From Acidimicrobiia bacterium (GTDB lineage Bacteria; Actinomycetota; Acidimicrobiia; UBA2766): a DNA stretch of 64,000 nt. The notes beneath the pieces are model-generated. The model was given only the letters and a program-made list of their open reading frames with translations, was not told where the DNA came from and searched no databases. A program made the translations under genes and the position numbers. Positions 1-9,824 of the stretch are shown in pieces. The DNA lies in NCBI GenBank assembly GCA_020850945.1, contig JADZDR010000050.1, positions 1 to 64,000 of the forward strand, read 5' to 3'. Numbering within the stretch: the first letter of the stretch is position 1; every line of letters starts with the position of its first letter.

Positions 1-2637
1 GGTACGACCCGTCGACCGGCGGGCCAGCTCCGACGCGAGCTTCACGCGCTGAGCCTCTCCCCCCGAGAGCGTCGGTGCGGACTGGCCGAGCCGGATGTAG
101 CCGAGCCCGACGTCGACGAGTGTCTGGAGGTGGCGGGCGATCGCCGGGATGTTCCCGAAGACCTCGAGCGCATCCTCCACCGGCAGGTCGAGGACGTCGG
201 CGATCGTGTGTCCCTTCCAGAGGATGTCGAGAGTGTCGCGGTTGTACCGCTTGCCCTTGCAGACCTCGCATGGCACGTACACGTCGGGCAGGAAGAACAT
301 CTCGATCTTGATCGTGCCGTCACCGCGGCACGCCTCGCAGCGTCCACCCTGCACGTTGAAGCTGAACCTGCCCGGCTTGTAGCCCCGCACCTTCGACTCC
401 GTCGTCTGCGCGAAGAGCTTGCGGATGTGGTCGAAGACCCCCGTGTAGGTAGCAGCGTTTGACCGCGGCGTACGCCCGATCGGCGACTGGTCGACATCTA
501 TGACCTTGTCGAGATGGTCGAGTCCGTCGATCCGCCGGTGCTTGCCCGGCACGACCTTTGCCCGGTTGAGCCTTTGCGCGAGCGCCTTGGCGAGGATCTC
601 GTTCACGAGTGTCGACTTGCCGGATCCGCTCACGCCGGTCACCACCGTGAGCACGCCGATGGGGAACCTCACGTCGAGGTCGTCGAGGTTGTTCTCACGT
701 GCGCCCCGCACGACGAGCCAGCGGTCATCGGGACTGCGGCGCACGGACGGCGTCTCGATGCGCCGCCGGCCCGTGAGGTACGCGCCTGTGAGCGACCGGT
801 CCGAGGCCTCGATCTCGGCCACCGGACCCGCCGCCACGATCTCGCCCCCGTGCTCACCGGCGCCGGGTCCGATGTCGACCACCCAGTCCGCGGAGCGGAT
901 GGTCTCCTCGTCGTGCTCCACGACGATGAGCGTGTTGCCGAGGTTGCGGAGGCGTTCGAGAGTCTCGATGAGACGCCGGTTGTCGCGCTGGTGGAGCCCG
1001 ATCGAGGGCTCGTCGAGGATGTACAGGACCCCGACGAGTCCGGACCCGATCTGCGTGGCGAGCCGGATGCGCTGTGCCTCCCCTCCTGACAGGGTCCCGG
1101 CCGCGCGGTGGAGCGTGAGGTAGTCGAGCCCGACGTCGACGAGGAACCCGAGCCGGGCCTCGACCTCCTTGAGGATCCCCGTCGCGATGTGGCGATCACG
1201 ATCCGACAGCTCCACGTCCCGCAGGAAGTCACGTGTGCGGCCAACGGAGAGACGACAGAGCTGAGCGATGTTGACGTCCCCCACGGTGACGGCGAGCGAG
1301 ACGGGCTGGAGCCGATCCCCCCCGCAGACGGGGCAGTCGACGAGCCGCATGTACTCCTCGATCTTCTCACGGGCATGGTCGCTCTCGCTCTCGCCGTGGC
1401 GGCGTGTGAGCCAGCCGATCACGCCTTCGTAGTTCGCGTTGTACGTGCGGACGCGTCCGTAGCGGTTGCGGAACTGGACCTTGACCGTCTTGTCGACCCC
1501 GTGGAGGATGACCTTCTGTTGAGCCTTCGTGAGCGCCTCGAACGGCGTGTCGATGTCGAAGCCCCTGGCTTGGCCGACCGCGGTGAGGACCCGCGCGAAC
1601 CACTCCCCGCGTCGCCCGTACCAGGGGGAGATGGCCCCCTCTGCGAGCGTGAGGGATGGATCGGGTATGACGAGCTCGGGATCGACCTCATGCTTCGTGC
1701 CGAGGCCGTCACACGCCTCGCATGCACCGTAGGGCGAGTTGAAGGAGAAGTTGCGCGGGACGAGCTCGTCGAAGCTGAGGCCGCAATGGGAGCAGGCGAG
1801 GTGCTGGCTGAACACGAGTGTCTCGGGCACATCCGAGGTGTCGTCACGCGGCACGACCTCGATCTCGGCCACACCCTCGGCGAGGCCGAGGGCAGTCTCG
1901 AGCGAATCCGTGAGACGGCGCCGTATTCCCTGCCTGATGACGAGGCGGTCGACGATGACCTCGATCGTGTGCGTGTGGTAGCGATCGAGGCGGTGTGACT
2001 CGGACAGGTCGACGACGTCACCGTCGACACGGGCCCTACTGAAACCGAGCTTGGCGAGGTCCTCGAGCAGGGTCTCGTATTCGCCCTTGCGGCCCCTCAC
2101 GATCGGCGCCAGAACCTGGAAGCGGGTTCCCTCGGCCAGTTCGAGGACCCGGTCCACGATCTGCTCCGGTGTCTGGCGGGAGATCGGTCGGGCGCAGTTC
2201 GGGCAGTGCGGCTTGCCGACACGGGCGTAGAGGAGGCGCAGGTAGTCGTAGATCTCCGTGATCGTCCCGACCGTGGATCGCGGGTTGCGACTCGTCGACT
2301 TCTGGTCGATCGAGATCGCCGGCGAGAGGCCCTCTATGAAGTCGACGTCCGGCTTGTCCATCTGGCCGAGGAACTGGCGGGCGTAGGCGGACAGCGACTC
2401 GACGTAGCGGCGCTGCCCTTCGGCGTAGATCGTGTCGAACGCGAGGCTCGACTTCCCCGACCCGGAGAGGCCGCAGAAGACGATGAGACGGTCGCGGGGC
2501 AGTTCGAGGTCGATGTCACGCAGGTTGTGCTCGCGTGCCCCCTTGACGTGGATCACGTCCGACCCGAGACGCGTGGGCATGCCGTTGCGCGGGGCTGCGG
2601 TCGCGTCTTTGCGGGTTGTGGTCTGCCTCTTCCCCAT
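1..2637 (-). CDS. uvrA: UvrABC excinuclease subunit A (3' end outside window)
   Basis: This is the damage-recognition ATPase of nucleotide excision repair, which loads UvrB onto lesions. The frame runs open from an ATG at 2637 to the window edge. It gives 879 residues of a family usually near 950, so only the C-terminal end is missing. Visible are a first Walker A motif (GLSGSGKSS, about residues 56-64), paired CxxC zinc motifs (for example CPVCGG near 437), the ABC signature LSGGEAQRI near 517, a second Walker A (GVSGSGKST, about 663-671) and a second LSGGEAQRV near 858. There is no clear Shine-Dalgarno sequence. A TAGGCT box (2647-2652 on the reverse strand) lies 9 nt before the ATG and fits a leaderless start. 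uvrB lies 3.6 kb upstream on the same strand, separated by three unrelated genes. Confidence 0.97.
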   Translation of the reverse strand, partial: MGKRQTTTRKDATAAPRNGMPTRLGSDVIHVKGAREHNLRDIDLELPRDRLIVFCGLSGSGKSSLAFDTIYAEGQRRYVESLSAYARQFLGQMDKPDVDFIEGLSPAISIDQKSTSRNPRSTVGTITEIYDYLRLLYARVGKPHCPNCARPISRQTPEQIVDRVLELAEGTRFQVLAPIVRGRKGEYETLLEDLAKLGFSRARVDGDVVDLSESHRLDRYHTHTIEVIVDRLVIRQGIRRRLTDSLETALGLAEGVAEIEVVPRDDTSDVPETLVFSQHLACSHCGLSFDELVPRNFSFNSPYGACEACDGLGTKHEVDPELVIPDPSLTLAEGAISPWYGRRGEWFARVLTAVGQARGFDIDTPFEALTKAQQKVILHGVDKTVKVQFRNRYGRVRTYNANYEGVIGWLTRRHGESESDHAREKIEEYMRLVDCPVCGGDRLQPVSLAVTVGDVNIAQLCRLSVGRTRDFLRDVELSDRDRHIATGILKEVEARLGFLVDVGLDYLTLHRAAGTLSGGEAQRIRLATQIGSGLVGVLYILDEPSIGLHQRDNRRLIETLERLRNLGNTLIVVEHDEETIRSADWVVDIGPGAGEHGGEIVAAGPVAEIEASDRSLTGAYLTGRRRIETPSVRRSPDDRWLVVRGARENNLDDLDVRFPIGVLTVVTGVSGSGKSTLVNEILAKALAQRLNRAKVVPGKHRRIDGLDHLDKVIDVDQSPIGRTPRSNAATYTGVFDHIRKLFAQTTESKVRGYKPGRFSFNVQGGRCEACRGDGTIKIEMFFLPDVYVPCEVCKGKRYNRDTLDILWKGHTIADVLDLPVEDALEVFGNIPAIARHLQTLVDVGLGYIRLGQSAPTLSGGEAQRVKLASELARRSTGRT

Positions 2638-2745
2638 CGGGATCCGAGCCTATCCGTGCTGGATCATGCGGCTCCGGAAGTATGCCAGACGCAGACACTG
2701 ATCGAACGCCTGTTCGGGTACGCGGACGCTGGTAGGCGCCCATCG

Positions 2746-3345
2746 TCACCCGGATTCGGACACACCGGAACCGGCGAGCATCGCCTGGCGTTCCTCGGTC
2801 GTGCACACCGAGGGGCTCATCGCGGCCTGCATGACCGACTGCTCGAGCTGGGTCGTGTCGCCGTTCGCGACGATCTCCGCTGCCAGGGCACGCACGTCCG
2901 GATACCGGCTCGCCGCGGCCGCGAACGCCTTCTGTAGACACGCCGCGGCTGCCCCGTCGAGGCCGAGACCGTTCGCGCTGCACGCGCCGACGGCTCCGAT
3001 GAGGACCTGGATCTGCGCGTCCGTGAGGGACGCGACATCGCCTTCATCCAGCGCCGCCCGTACGGCAGGGTCCTCGATCCCGTCGAGGACACACGCCGAT
3101 ATGTCCTCTTTCACATCCTCGTCCACAGCCGCGGCTGATCCGTCCGCGGGTTCGTCGGTCTCTGTCGCCTGTGCCTTGCCGGAGTCACCGGTGTCACCTG
3201 TATCACCGGACCCGCCGCAGGCACCAGCAACGAGTACGAGCGCGAGGAGGACGACCAGGGCCGTGCTCCGTGCCCGGAGGACCCGCGTCCGCATCCACCC
3301 CTCGCCTGCAGTCCGCTGCTGGATACTGATTCGCGGGTTCGTCAT
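2746..3345 (-). CDS. Putative lipoprotein, function unknown
   Basis: This is a predicted secreted lipoprotein of 199 residues. A basic stretch (MRTRVLRAR) is followed by a hydrophobic segment ending in LVLVAGAC, where the Cys fits a lipobox. A Gly/Ser/Asp/Glu-rich linker follows, and then an Ala-rich helical domain with four spaced Cys residues (SACVL, GACSA, AACLQ, SVCTT). The four Cys probably form two disulfides after export. Two starts are possible. ATG 3345 has GAGG five bases upstream. ATG 3294 also has GAGG at good spacing and gives a more typical short signal peptide. I recognise no family. It sits alone between uvrA and a DUF4139 gene. Confidence 0.75.
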   Translation of the reverse strand: MTNPRISIQQRTAGEGWMRTRVLRARSTALVVLLALVLVAGACGGSGDTGDTGDSGKAQATETDEPADGSAAAVDEDVKEDISACVLDGIEDPAVRAALDEGDVASLTDAQIQVLIGAVGACSANGLGLDGAAAACLQKAFAAAASRYPDVRALAAEIVANGDTTQLEQSVMQAAMSPSVCTTEERQAMLAGSGVSESG

Positions 3346-3440
3346 CGAGACCTCGTTCGTGCCTGCTCGCGCGGCCGGTGCCGTTTGTTGCGTATCGGCC
3401 CCGGCGGAGCGGACTTTGAGGGTTTCGATGCGGGGATCGC

Positions 3441-5018
3441 CTACAGACCCAAGACCCTGCTGCCGGCCGGATGCTCGACCGTGAACTCCGCAGACAGAGT
3501 GGCCGTGGCCCCGGCCGGAAGGTCGACACGCCATTCGATGCGACCCCGCTCGTCGAGCTCGTGCGGTTCCGGCCTCAGGTCACCCCGGCTCACCTTCACC
3601 TTCGGATCGTCAGTCGTCGGGATCACGTCGAGCACCGTGACGCTGGTGTCGAAGTCGAGTGTGCTGCGCACCTCTATCTCGTGGCGACGTTCCACGCGTG
3701 TCGTGTTGCCGAGGATCTTCTTGTCCGCACCGCTCCGCGTGAGCTCCCACTCGACCTTCACGCGGGGGTCGACGCCGAGCTGCAACTCGAGCTCGTCGCC
3801 CGGAGGTACCGTCGTGTCGATCCACGTCGAGCCCACGTACGCATCCCCCTGGTGCACGGAGACCTTCCCGGGGAGGAGGAACAGATCCGCGGGTGCACGG
3901 CACCGCCCCCGCAGGTACGCCTCGGCGGCAAGCTTCGGTGCCGTCACGTAGTCGAACTCGCACTCGGGCTCGAACGATGCGATCGTGGTCTCGTGCGGCT
4001 GTCCGTCTCCGGGCACCCCCGCCGAACCCGCGACCTCGTACCGTGCTGTCGCGCCGGAGGTCGCGACCGTGGCCTCGAGAACCTCCGCCAACGCGGTCGT
4101 CTCCATTTGACGGGACTCCGCCACCGCCGGGGGCGGTGCCGCCGCCGGCGCCATCGGCTGCGCGGCTGCGCCTGGAAGTCCGTCCCGCAAGACCGTCGGT
4201 GCCTGCGTCGTGACGTACCACGGCTCGAGCTCGGGCACGGACACCAGGGCCGCCGGGCGTGCCGTGGAGAGGTCGAGGGGCACGGGGGGCCATTCCTCGC
4301 CCGTCGTCTGCGTCACGTGCGCCCGCATCGTGACATGCAGTGTCTCCCCCTCGACACGCACGTCGTACGAGGGATTCCAGTCGGCGCCGCCCACGAGGTA
4401 GGAGACCTCGATCCCCACCCTCCCCCCGGCGCCGGCGTCGAGGCGCACGCCCACGGCGCGACGCACGGTCGTCCCGGGATGCGCGAAGTGGCCCAGCCGG
4501 TCCTCGGCGACCGTTAGATCGCGTGCGACGGTCCGGATCGCGATCCCCAACTCACGCATCCCGGCCATGACGTCGTCCAGCTCGGCACCGAGGGATGCCT
4601 CGAGGTGGCGCACGTCGTCGAAGGTCGCCGCCCCGCCTGCCACGGCCCGGGCGAGACGCGCGCCGCTCGCCGCCCCGAACGACTCGAGGAGTGACCGGCG
4701 GGTGTCCGCAGACGACCACCGGTCCTCGAGGGCGGCGCGGGCGTCACGCAGACCCTCGCACTCCGCCTCCAGGGCCGCGACCTCCTCGTAGTTCGTGGTC
4801 GATTCATGCGTGGTCGAGACATCGACCCCGTACAGGCGGGCTCCGTCACCCCAGGCCCGGGCCCGCACCGAGTCGGGACGGATCCGCTCGGGCAGGTCAC
4901 GCACGACGAGGATGTGTTCCCCGGCTTCGAGCACGGCCTCTCCCACCCGTACGACCTTCGCCTCCCCCTCGTACACGGCGACGTGCGTGATCTCCGTTGC
5001 GACGTCTGTCTCATGCAT
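3441..5018 (-). CDS. DUF4140/DUF4139 family protein (MuiA-like)
   Basis: The 525-residue protein begins with ITHVAVYEGEAKVVR near residue 9. This matches the N-terminal DUF4140 module of mucoidy-inhibitor (MuiA) type proteins. A helical, probably coiled-coil stretch follows (about residues 75-150). A C-terminal beta-rich DUF4139 region begins near GIEVSYLVGGADWNPSYDVRV, and its YLV..A.W.P.YD pattern is typical. A Pro/Ala-rich insert lies about two thirds along. No signal peptide is seen. The biochemical role of the family is unknown. ATG 5018 was chosen because the family domain starts directly after it; upstream in-frame sequence is low complexity. It is divergent from the lipoprotein gene at 5088. 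Confidence 0.85.
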   Translation of the reverse strand: MHETDVATEITHVAVYEGEAKVVRVGEAVLEAGEHILVVRDLPERIRPDSVRARAWGDGARLYGVDVSTTHESTTNYEEVAALEAECEGLRDARAALEDRWSSADTRRSLLESFGAASGARLARAVAGGAATFDDVRHLEASLGAELDDVMAGMRELGIAIRTVARDLTVAEDRLGHFAHPGTTVRRAVGVRLDAGAGGRVGIEVSYLVGGADWNPSYDVRVEGETLHVTMRAHVTQTTGEEWPPVPLDLSTARPAALVSVPELEPWYVTTQAPTVLRDGLPGAAAQPMAPAAAPPPAVAESRQMETTALAEVLEATVATSGATARYEVAGSAGVPGDGQPHETTIASFEPECEFDYVTAPKLAAEAYLRGRCRAPADLFLLPGKVSVHQGDAYVGSTWIDTTVPPGDELELQLGVDPRVKVEWELTRSGADKKILGNTTRVERRHEIEVRSTLDFDTSVTVLDVIPTTDDPKVKVSRGDLRPEPHELDERGRIEWRVDLPAGATATLSAEFTVEHPAGSRVLGL

Positions 5019-5087
5019 ACCGGCAATCGTAGAAGCCCGCGTGGACACGCGCTTGCGCACCTCCCGCCTGGCCGGGAGAATGCGGGC

Positions 5088-6182
5088 ATGCGTGGGTTCG
5101 GGTGGGGACACCGGGTCGCGGCGGGGTTGCTGTGCGCTCTGATCGTGACGGCCTGCTCCGGCTCACGTCCCCCCACCCCACGAACCGATGTCCGCACCGG
5201 CGTGCGCGCCGAAACCCCGTTCAGGCGCTGGGACGTCGTACGCCGCGCAATTGCCGGCCTCGGGGGTGTGGTCGCCGTCGGCACAGGAGACGACGGTGCC
5301 GTCGCGTGGGTGTCGAGCTCCGGCGGCCGCTGGGAGCGCTTCCTGATCGAGGCGGGAAGGGCGCATGCCGACACGCTCGCCACGGACGGCACGACCTACG
5401 TGGCCACCGGCCTCACCGCCGATACCGCGCGTGTTTGGACATCGGTCGACGGCCGCGCCTGGAAGTCCCTTCCGGCTCCCCCGCTCCCGGCCGGCACCGG
5501 TTTCACGGGATCCGCGATCCGAGATGGATCGATCCTCGTCGTAGGCGAGCGGCCCGTGGGTGATGCCCAAACAGTTCCCTTTGCGTGGCGCCTCGCGGGC
5601 GGGGTCTGGGAGGAGCAGCTCCTGCCGCTCCTCCCAGGTGCCGAATCGCTCGGGGTCGTGAACGATGTCATCGCGGCCCAGGACACGTTCGTCGCCGTCG
5701 GCGCCGTGCTCGGTCTCGACCTGCCCGTGTGCGGCGCCGTGTGGACGTGGACGGGTCACGGGTGGGAGCGCAGCCGTACGATCGAGGATCCGGGTGGAAG
5801 CGACTTCGAGCTCCTCGCCGTCCAGGTCGGCACCGGTGGTTTGACTGCCTCGGCCGGCGTCTACGACAACTGGGACGAACCGGGCGCGGGCGGTGAGTCG
5901 GTGATCGTAGGTGACCTCCTGGGCGAGGTGCGCGTCGAATCCGTGGAAGCCGAACCGGGCGCCGAGATCCGCCCCTACGTGGCTGCCGGGGTGGAGTGGC
6001 TCCTCGTGAAAGAAGGAAGGGCGGGACGCAGCCGTGTCCTCTCTCGCTCCGCGCCCGGCTCGGTCCGCTCCTGGACGGAGATCGGGATGCCCGGCCTCGC
6101 GACCGAGCTCGTCGTCAGCGGTGGATCGGCACTTGCGTTCGTGGTGGACACGAGCGGGGTCACGCAGGTCGTGCCCCTCTGA
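5088..6182 (+). CDS. Putative lipoprotein with beta-propeller-like repeats
   Basis: This is a 364-residue predicted lipoprotein. The N-terminus MRGFGWGHRVAAGLLCALIV runs into TACSG, whose Cys fits a lipobox, so lipidation and surface anchoring are likely. The mature part contains recurring segments such as VWTSVDGRAWKSLP and VWTWTGHGWERS. Their T-x-DG-x-x-W spacing resembles sialidase/BNR-type blades, so a beta-propeller fold is inferred. No catalytic residues can be assigned. It is divergent from the DUF4139 gene, with a 69-nt shared upstream region, and converges on uvrB. Confidence 0.75.
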   Translation: MRGFGWGHRVAAGLLCALIVTACSGSRPPTPRTDVRTGVRAETPFRRWDVVRRAIAGLGGVVAVGTGDDGAVAWVSSSGGRWERFLIEAGRAHADTLATDGTTYVATGLTADTARVWTSVDGRAWKSLPAPPLPAGTGFTGSAIRDGSILVVGERPVGDAQTVPFAWRLAGGVWEEQLLPLLPGAESLGVVNDVIAAQDTFVAVGAVLGLDLPVCGAVWTWTGHGWERSRTIEDPGGSDFELLAVQVGTGGLTASAGVYDNWDEPGAGGESVIVGDLLGEVRVESVEAEPGAEIRPYVAAGVEWLLVKEGRAGRSRVLSRSAPGSVRSWTEIGMPGLATELVVSGGSALAFVVDTSGVTQVVPL

Positions 6183-6235
6183 CCGGACCGCGTCGATGCC
6201 TGCGCCGCCGTGGCCTCCATGCGCCGGGGCAACCC

Positions 6236-8311
6236 TCAACTGATCGCGTCGGTCAGCTCACGTAGTTCCGTCCGCAGGGCCCTGATCTCGTCTCGCAGGC
6301 GGGCGGCATATTCGAACTCGAGCTTCTTGGCCGCGGCATGCATCTCGGCCTCGAGCGTGTCGATGAGGCGGCGGATGTCGTCGGTCGGCATGAGGTCGGC
6401 ACCCGGCGCGACACGCCCGCCGCTGCCCCGATCCACCCGCGGATCACCCGTCGCAACGCGGGCATCACGGGGCCGGCGCCGCTCTTCCGCCGTGGGCAGG
6501 GGTGCGAGCCCGTCATCTCGCACGATCGAGAGGATGTCGCTGATCCGCTTGCGGATCGTCTGCGGATCGATGCCGTGCTCGGTGTTGTATGCGCTCTGCA
6601 AGGCACGGCGCCGATTCGTCTCGCTCAGCGCCGAGCGCATCGAGTCCGTCACGTTGTCGGCGTACATGACGACCGAGCCGTCCACGTTCCGGGCCGCGCG
6701 GCCGATCGTCTGGATGAGCGACGTCTGCGAGCGCAGGAAGCCCTCCTTGTCGGCATCGAGGATCGCGACGAGGGAGACCTCGGGCAGGTCGAGCCCCTCC
6801 CGCAGGAGGTTGATCCCCACGAGGACGTCGAACTCGCCGAGCCTGAGATCCCGCAGGATCTCCACGCGCTGCAGGGTGTCGACCTCGCTGTGGAGGTACC
6901 GGACGCGGATCCCCATCTCGAGCAGGTAGTCGGTGAGATCCTCGGCCATCTTCTTCGTCAGCGTCGTCACGAGGACACGGTCGTTCCGAGAGGCCCGTGC
7001 CTTGATGAGGCCGATGAGGTCGTCGATCTGTCCCTCGGTCGGCTTCACCACCACTTCGGGATCGAGCAGACCCGTCGGGCGCACGATCTGCTCGACGACC
7101 TGGTCGCTCTCGGCCAGCTCGTAGGCACTGGGCGTCGCGGAGAGGAACAGGCACTGACCGATACGGGACATGATCTCGTCGAAGCGGAGGGGGCGGTTGT
7201 CGAGGGCGCACGGGAGCCGGAAGCCGTGCTCGACGAGGATCTCCTTGCGGGATCTGTCCCCCTCGTACTGCCCGTGCAACTGGGGCACCGTGACGTGGCT
7301 CTCGTCGATCACGACAAGGAAGTCGTCGGGGAAGTAGTCGAGGAGACAGTAAGGCGTCTCGCCCGGCTCGCGCCCGTCGAGGTGGCGCGAGTAGTTCTCG
7401 ATGCCGTTGCAGTATCCGACCTCACGGAGCATCTCCAGGTCGTAGTTGGTGCGCATGCGAAGGCGCTGCGCCTCCAACAGCTTCCCCTCCCTGTCGAGGA
7501 CTGCGAGGCGCTCGGCGAGCTCTGTCTCGATGGCGCCGATCGCCCGCTCGAGCGTCTCGCGTGTCGTGGTGTAGTGCGTCGCCGGATAGATGGCGATCTC
7601 GTCGAGCTCCCCCACGATCTCGCCCGTGAGCGGATTGACCCGGGTGATGCGGTCCACCTCGTCGCCGAACATCTCGACGCGGATACCGAGCTCGTCGTAT
7701 GCGGGGAACACCTCGAGCGTGTCGCCGCGGACACGGAACTTGCCGCGGGTGAAGTTGAGGTCGTTCCGTTCGTACTGGATGCCCACGAGGCGGGCGAGCA
7801 TCTCGTCGCGGTCGTGTACGTCACCCGCACGCAGGTACACGAGGTTCGATTCGTATTCCTCGGGGGAGCCCAGTCCGTAGATGGCGGACACCGAGGCGAC
7901 GCAGATGACGTCGCGGCGATGCAGGACGGCAGAGGTCGCGGCGTGCCGGAGGCGGTCGATCTCGTCGTTGATCGAGGCGTCCTTCTCGATGTAGGTGTCC
8001 GTCTGCGGGACGTATGCCTCGGGCTGGTAGTAGTCGTAGTAGCTCACGAAGTACTCGACGCGGTTCTCCGGGAACAGCTCGCGGAACTCGTTCGCGAGCT
8101 GCGCGGCAAGCGCCTTGTTCGGCGCGAGGACGAGGGCAGGCCGGTTCAACGCCGCGATCACGTGTGCCGCCGTGTACGTCTTGCCCGTTCCCGTGACACC
8201 GAGCAGGGTCTGGAACCTGAGGCCGTCCTCGAAACCCTGCGTGAGGGCGGCGATCGCCTTCGGTTGGTCACCCGCCGGCTTGAACTCCGAGGTGAGAGCG
8301 AACTCCTTCAC
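6236..8311 (-). CDS. uvrB: UvrABC excinuclease subunit B
   Basis: UvrB is the central helicase-like subunit that verifies damage and recruits UvrC. The 691-residue frame has Walker A GVTGTGKT (about residues 38-45), the damage-probing beta-hairpin region [12 protein letters not shown] (about 90-101), helicase motif QTIGRAARN and a C-terminal UVR domain ([16 protein letters not shown]) that contacts UvrC. The GTG start at 8311 aligns with the family N-terminus ([17 protein letters not shown]). No Shine-Dalgarno is present. A TACACT box ends 7 nt before the GTG, so the transcript is probably leaderless. A perfect 30-bp palindrome covers the -35 region. Confidence 0.97.
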   Translation of the reverse strand: MKEFALTSEFKPAGDQPKAIAALTQGFEDGLRFQTLLGVTGTGKTYTAAHVIAALNRPALVLAPNKALAAQLANEFRELFPENRVEYFVSYYDYYQPEAYVPQTDTYIEKDASINDEIDRLRHAATSAVLHRRDVICVASVSAIYGLGSPEEYESNLVYLRAGDVHDRDEMLARLVGIQYERNDLNFTRGKFRVRGDTLEVFPAYDELGIRVEMFGDEVDRITRVNPLTGEIVGELDEIAIYPATHYTTTRETLERAIGAIETELAERLAVLDREGKLLEAQRLRMRTNYDLEMLREVGYCNGIENYSRHLDGREPGETPYCLLDYFPDDFLVVIDESHVTVPQLHGQYEGDRSRKEILVEHGFRLPCALDNRPLRFDEIMSRIGQCLFLSATPSAYELAESDQVVEQIVRPTGLLDPEVVVKPTEGQIDDLIGLIKARASRNDRVLVTTLTKKMAEDLTDYLLEMGIRVRYLHSEVDTLQRVEILRDLRLGEFDVLVGINLLREGLDLPEVSLVAILDADKEGFLRSQTSLIQTIGRAARNVDGSVVMYADNVTDSMRSALSETNRRRALQSAYNTEHGIDPQTIRKRISDILSIVRDDGLAPLPTAEERRRPRDARVATGDPRVDRGSGGRVAPGADLMPTDDIRRLIDTLEAEMHAAAKKLEFEYAARLRDEIRALRTELRELTDAIS

Positions 8312-8318
8312 GCGTTCG

Positions 8319-8324
8319 AGTGTA
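8319..8324 (-). promoter_or_regulatory. -10 box of uvrB, leaderless arrangement
   Basis: TACACT on the reverse strand is followed by 7 nt and the GTG start of uvrB. The spacing places transcription start at or next to the start codon. The position upstream where a -35 box would sit is occupied by the 8332-8361 palindrome, so this promoter is probably controlled by whatever binds there. Confidence 0.5.
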
Positions 8325-8325
8325 T

Positions 8326-8367
8326 CTGGGTACCTGAGCGGCGATATATCGCCGCTCAGGTCCCCAG
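8326..8367. repeat. 42-bp near-perfect palindrome, possible uvrB operator or terminator
   Basis: Positions 8332-8361 form a perfect 30-bp palindrome with the centre CGATATATCG. With one mismatched pair (8331/8362) it extends by five more pairs on each side, to 8326-8367. It lies entirely between the stop codon of the HAD hydrolase gene (8368) and the uvrB start (8311). It spans about -15 to -56 relative to the predicted leaderless start. Either a dimeric repressor operator or a hairpin terminator for the upstream gene is possible. There is no U-run after it on the transcribed strand, which weakens the terminator reading. Confidence 0.85.
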
Positions 8368-9072
8368 TTACAGGTCGAGGAGGGGGGTGAGGTCCCGCAG
8401 GGACCTGATCCGGAGCCCCTCGAAGTCCGGGTGACGGTCGTAGCGGTCGAGGAGGACACCGCGGATGCCGACCGCCGCCGGTCCGTTCACGTCCGACTCG
8501 AGCGAATCCCCCACCATGACCGCCTCGTGCGGCTCGATGCCCGCCTCCTCCAACGCGATCCGGTAGATGCGGGGATCGGGCTTCTCGATTCCGACGCGAC
8601 CCGAGACCGTGACCGGTGACATGACGGGGGCGAGGCCGAGGTGACCGAGGAGCTCGGGCAGCCATGCCTCCCAGTTGGAGACCACCCCTGCACGGCAGCC
8701 CGCCTCGACGACCTCGTGCACCGCCTCCTCGGCGCCGTCGAGGAGGCCGTACGTGTCGAGCTGCGTGAACCTGTCGTAGACGAGGGCAGGCAACCCCGGC
8801 GGAGCGTCGAGACCGAGCTCGACGAGGAGCTCACGATACAGCCCGTGCCAGAACCGGCGTGAGAGTGACTCGTCGAGAGAGAACGCCCGCGCGTCGGAGG
8901 CGGCCACGCGCCGCCCGAAACGAGCCATCTCGCGCGCGAAGAGTGCGCTCGCCTCGTCGGCACTCACGACCAAGCCGGCGGAGGAGCAGACGTCGGCGAA
9001 GTGGTGGCCCCAGGAGGGACACGGCGCGATCAACGTCTCCCCGGCATCGAAGAGGACGAGCCTGACGGTCAC
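8368..9072 (-). CDS. HAD-superfamily hydrolase
   Basis: A 234-residue haloacid-dehalogenase-type phosphatase. Motif I is LFDAGETL, where the first Asp is the expected nucleophile and the second acidic residue is replaced by Gly, as in HDHD3-like members. Motif II is VVSN, motif III is the Lys of GIEKPDP, and motif IV is VGDSLESD. A helical cap lies between motifs I and II (about residues 20-110). The substrate cannot be told from sequence. The GTG start overlaps the coaE stop in a GTGA quartet, so translation is probably coupled to coaE. Confidence 0.9.
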   Translation of the reverse strand: MTVRLVLFDAGETLIAPCPSWGHHFADVCSSAGLVVSADEASALFAREMARFGRRVAASDARAFSLDESLSRRFWHGLYRELLVELGLDAPPGLPALVYDRFTQLDTYGLLDGAEEAVHEVVEAGCRAGVVSNWEAWLPELLGHLGLAPVMSPVTVSGRVGIEKPDPRIYRIALEEAGIEPHEAVMVGDSLESDVNGPAAVGIRGVLLDRYDRHPDFEGLRIRSLRDLTPLLDL

Positions 9073-9737
9073 GGATCAGACTCGGCCGGATCCGCCGCAC
9101 GGTCGGCATTCCGCAGGGCGACGAGCTCGTCCCACACCTCGTCCACCCGCCTCGTGAGGTCCAGCCTGCTCCCGTTGTTCCAGATGACGATATCGGCCTT
9201 CGCGATCTTCTCCTCGACGGGGGCCTGTGCCGCCATACGGGCCAATGCATCCTCCTCTGACATGCCCCTGTCCCCCACCATGCGTTCGACTTGGCGCTCT
9301 GCGTCCGCCGCGACGACGATGAGCGTGCCGAGGCCCTCCCATCCGGACTCGACGAGCAGGGCGGCATCGACGACGACGATGTTGTCGGTGTCCCGCTGCG
9401 CCTCGATGCGCTCGACGATCGTGCGTCCGATGTCGGGGTAGAGGATCGCGCGCAGCCGCGCGTTCGCGTCCGCGTCCTCGAAGACGATGCGGCCGAGGGC
9501 CTCACGATCGAGCTCACCCGCGGGCGTGAGGACCCCCTCGCCGAAGTCGGCGACGATGGCGGCGAGCCCGGGTGTTCCCGGCTCGACCACCTCACGGGCG
9601 ATCTTGTCGGCATCGATGAGGACGGCGCCCTTGGCAGCGAGAAGCTGTGACACCGTGCTCTTGCCCGAGGCGATACCCCCGGTGAGTCCCACTTGGTACA
9701 AGACGGACCAGACCTCCGCGTCGATGGAACCGCCCAT
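9069..9737 (-). CDS. coaE: Dephospho-CoA kinase
   Basis: CoaE phosphorylates dephospho-CoA in the last step of coenzyme A synthesis. The 222-residue protein has the P-loop GLTGGIASGKST near its N-terminus, the LIDADKIAREVV segment and the VVVDAALLVESGWE nucleotide-kinase motif. The family normally starts close to the VGLTGG segment. ATG 9737 adds about 15 residues, and a TTG codon just before YQVGLTGG (GGAGG upstream) is an alternative start. It is coupled to the HAD hydrolase downstream and divergent from the sensor kinase at 9825. Placement near rpsA and uvrB is typical of actinobacteria. Confidence 0.95.
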   Translation of the reverse strand: MGGSIDAEVWSVLYQVGLTGGIASGKSTVSQLLAAKGAVLIDADKIAREVVEPGTPGLAAIVADFGEGVLTPAGELDREALGRIVFEDADANARLRAILYPDIGRTIVERIEAQRDTDNIVVVDAALLVESGWEGLGTLIVVAADAERQVERMVGDRGMSEEDALARMAAQAPVEEKIAKADIVIWNNGSRLDLTRRVDEVWDELVALRNADRAADPAESDP

Positions 9738-9824
9738 CTCCCTGAATCCCGGGGGATGGGAAGCCGATGGAGATGTTGGCAGCGAACCCGTACGAGATCG
9801 AAGTGGAGAGGGGGGTTGGACCGC

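Noticed and set aside
8300-8320. Possible LexA box at the uvrB start (CGAAC half-site)
   Set aside because: The second half reads GAAGG instead of GTTCG, so only one half-site is present.
6338-8434. A 698-codon open frame on the + strand opposite uvrB
   Set aside because: It is the antisense shadow of a fully conserved uvrB. The codon pattern in high-GC DNA leaves the opposite strand open, and the translation is low-complexity with no recognisable motif.
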